From: a bacterium
GTDB taxonomy: Bacteria; Cyanobacteriota; Vampirovibrionia; Gastranaerophilales; Gastranaerophilaceae
Reading direction: 5' to 3'
Assembly (NCBI GenBank): GCA_017542305.1
Contig: JAFXXK010000006.1
Coordinates: 62,001 to 126,000, forward strand
Length of the DNA stretch: 64,000 bases
Part shown: in pieces, positions 62,320-64,000 of the stretch
Layout of the letters: each line of letters starts with the position of its first letter
Position numbering within the stretch: the stretch's first letter is position 1
The notes under the pieces: generated by a model
What the model was told of the DNA's origin: nothing
The model's database searches: none
What the model saw: only the letters and a program-made list of their open reading frames with translations
Program-made: the position numbers and the translations under genes

Positions 62320-63786
62320 ATGAGATTAAGCTACCTTGTTAATGCAATAAGTTTGGTAATGATGTATATAGGACTTGTACTTCTGGCTCCTATACTGGTA
62401 GCTTTGTTTTATCATGACCAGAGTTCGGTTTTTCCTTTTTTGAGTGCAGCAATTATTTCCGCAGGCTGCGGATATTTGATGAGGAAAATTGTTCCGAAAT
62501 CTACTCAGCTTGAAAACTTGAACGATATTAAAAAATCGGAAGGTTTGTTTATTGTAGCGGCATCGTGGGTGATTTTCGCTTTAATTGCTGCTATTCCGTA
62601 TCCGTTTTATAATTTGTCAATTATGGACAGTTTATTTGAGGCAACTTCAGGTATAACGACTACCGGGGCAACGATTTTAACCCATTACAATTATCCCAAA
62701 GCCTTTTTCTTTTGGAGAAGTTTTACTCAATGGTTAGGCGGTATGGGAATAATCGTCATGTTTATTGCGGTATTACCACAGTTTGCGGTTGCCGGTCGTC
62801 AGATGTTTTTTGCGGAAGCTCCCGGCCCTACTGAGGATAAGTTTACTCCAAGGGTCAGAAATACCGCATCAATTTTGTGGAAATTGTATTTGGGACTTAC
62901 CGTAATTCTTATAACAGCATTAATTCTTGCCGGTATGGCTCCGTTTGATGCTGTTTGTAATGCCCTGTCAACTATTTCGGCAGGCGGTTTTTCGCCGAAT
63001 GAACAAAGTATTATGGGGTATCACCTGCCTGCGGTTACCTGGATAGTCGGGATATTTATGATTATTGCCGGTACCAGCTTTAACTTGCAATACAAGGCTT
63101 TGCAGACAAGAAATCCTTTGACATTTTTTAAAGATGATGAATTTCGCCTGTATTTCGGATTTATAGCTTGTATGACTGCGTTGGTTGCAGGGTTCCTCGT
63201 AATTCAGCATAATTACGATATATTGGGCGCTATAAGACATTCTATGTTTCAAGTTGTCAGCGTAATGACTTCGTCTGGATTTGCAAGTGTAGATTATACT
63301 AAATGGGGTTATTCGGCTCAAATATTATTGTTTATCGCTATGTTCTACGGTTCTTGTGCAAGTTCGGCAGGCGGCGGTATCAAAATTGCAAGACTTCTTT
63401 TGATATTCAAAATAATGAAAAACGAAATAGAGAAGATTTTGCATCCGAATGCGGTTATTCCTGTTAAGCATAACGGAAATTTGGTTCCTCCCGATGTATT
63501 ACGTCAGGTTATAATATTTGTATTCCAGTATTTTGCGGTTTTTGCGGTAACCGCAACAATAATCACCATAATTGAGCAAAATCATACATTAGGTCTGACA
63601 TCCGCAATTACTTCTTTAGGTAATATTGGTCCGGGGTTTGGGCAAATAGGACCTATGAGTTCGTTTGAGCATCTGCACAGTTCGTCTAAGGTTATTCTTA
63701 TATTTAATATGCTTGTCGGACGTTTGGAATTGGTTCCGTTCATAGTTATGCTAAGTCCTGAATTTTGGAGTATTAAGGGCGAATAA
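62320..63786 (+). CDS. trkH: Trk potassium uptake protein TrkH
   Basis: 488-residue inner-membrane K+ channel/transporter subunit with about ten transmembrane helices and four pore loops; the filter glycines are in SGITTTGATI, ISAGGFSP, TSSGFASV and LGNIGPGFG. Family signature RSFTQWLGGMGIIV follows the first filter. Works with TrkA immediately upstream. Terminator downstream. Confidence 0.96.
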   Translation: MRLSYLVNAISLVMMYIGLVLLAPILVALFYHDQSSVFPFLSAAIISAGCGYLMRKIVPKSTQLENLNDIKKSEGLFIVAASWVIFALIAAIPYPFYNLSIMDSLFEATSGITTTGATILTHYNYPKAFFFWRSFTQWLGGMGIIVMFIAVLPQFAVAGRQMFFAEAPGPTEDKFTPRVRNTASILWKLYLGLTVILITALILAGMAPFDAVCNALSTISAGGFSPNEQSIMGYHLPAVTWIVGIFMIIAGTSFNLQYKALQTRNPLTFFKDDEFRLYFGFIACMTALVAGFLVIQHNYDILGAIRHSMFQVVSVMTSSGFASVDYTKWGYSAQILLFIAMFYGSCASSAGGGIKIARLLLIFKIMKNEIEKILHPNAVIPVKHNGNLVPPDVLRQVIIFVFQYFAVFAVTATIITIIEQNHTLGLTSAITSLGNIGPGFGQIGPMSSFEHLHSSSKVILIFNMLVGRLELVPFIVMLSPEFWSIKGE

Positions 63787-63801
63787 TCTGTGACAGTAGT
63801 A

Positions 63802-63838
63802 AAAAAGTCTATTTCTTTACTAAAGAAATAGACTTTTT
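63802..63838. terminator. Bidirectional terminator after trkH
   Basis: Two 18-base perfectly complementary arms (63802-63819 and 63821-63838) with A5/T5 ends. It lies between trkH and the convergent partial gene. Confidence 0.88.
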
Positions 63839-63857
63839 CCTAATATTTATATTTGAA

Positions 63858-64000
63858 CTAGTCAACGCTTTTAAGGATTATATGACCGTTTTCACGCACG
63901 AAGTCGAGATTTTGATTCGGGCTGTAAAGTTTGGTTTTTTCTTCCTGATATTGTTGATATTGTTTTGCTCTTCTGGCTTTAGCTTCCTGAATATCGTCGT
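63858..64000 (-). CDS. C-terminal end of an unknown protein
   Basis: Minus-strand frame open to the window edge and ending with TAG at 63858. The visible 47 residues are helical and rich in Gln, Lys and Ala (EAKARRAKQYQQYQEEK), then NLDFVRENGHIILKSVD. No family can be named from this piece. Confidence 0.6.
   Translation of the reverse strand, partial: DDIQEAKARRAKQYQQYQEEKTKLYSPNQNLDFVRENGHIILKSVD

Overview
The window is AT-rich, gene-dense bacterial chromosome with short intergenic gaps. The best guess for the source is an uncultured gut member of the cyanobacterial sister lineage Vampirovibrionia/Melainabacteria (Candidatus Gastranaerophilales). Three scattered pilin-like proteins begin with the N-terminal motif AFTLAEVLITLGIIGVVAA, which is very common in that group. 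A reverse rubrerythrin points to an oxygen-avoiding lifestyle, and the murC-murB-ddl-ftsQ order fits. No rRNA or taxonomic marker was compared, so the assignment is an inference.

Layout. 1-4.8 kb: end of an unknown gene, valS, a pilin-like gene, ruvC. 4.9-10.1 kb: a 1,482-residue AsmA-like protein and rpmI-rplT. 10.2-13 kb: small unknowns, an HD hydrolase, a glycosyltransferase, a DUF4870-like membrane protein. 13-20.5 kb (minus strand): prfA-ylxR-infB, then TPR, metallophosphoesterase, MBL-fold and TPR genes. 20.5-25.1 kb: XRE regulator, pilin-like gene, a tRNA-Pro locus with partial tRNA copies on both sides, and dnaJ-propeller-methyltransferase. 25.2-30.1 kb: glyA, pgk, lepA, then a tandem tRNA-like repeat ending in a CAU tRNA. 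30.1-34.4 kb: unknown protein, cstA plus aminotransferase, orphan histidine kinase. 34.6-41.3 kb: rpsP, murC-murB-ddl-ftsQ, mnmG. 41.4-46.8 kb: small RHH and DEYF-family proteins, tcdA, lemA/DUF2207, tuf. 47-51.5 kb: surface-glycan cluster (glf and three glycosyltransferases). 51.5-56 kb: radical SAM plus zinc ribbon, secreted unknowns, cdd, AlgJ/AlgX-like protein. 56.2-64 kb: small protein, maf, reverse rubrerythrin, pilin-like gene, rpmB, dapB, mtnP-yggT-trkA-trkH, and the end of an unknown gene.

Most of the window is core housekeeping: translation, wall precursors, chaperone, glycolysis, potassium uptake. Envelope functions (glycan enzymes, pilin-like proteins, AsmA-like protein, TPR lipoprotein-like proteins) are spread between these genes.

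The most unusual signals are not protein genes. (1) An 82-bp perfect tandem repeat before the CAU tRNA, and a diverged relative before tRNA-Pro, look like tRNA 5' halves whose D-loop is replaced by one shared stem-loop cassette with compensatory base changes. (2) An ungapped promoter motif, GCAATTTTT-N10-ATACTTTATA, precedes three loci encoding only small proteins. (3) Many genes have a -10 box exactly 6-7 nt before the ATG and no Shine-Dalgarno sequence, which predicts leaderless mRNAs. No CRISPR array, insertion sequence, prophage or classical defence island was seen.
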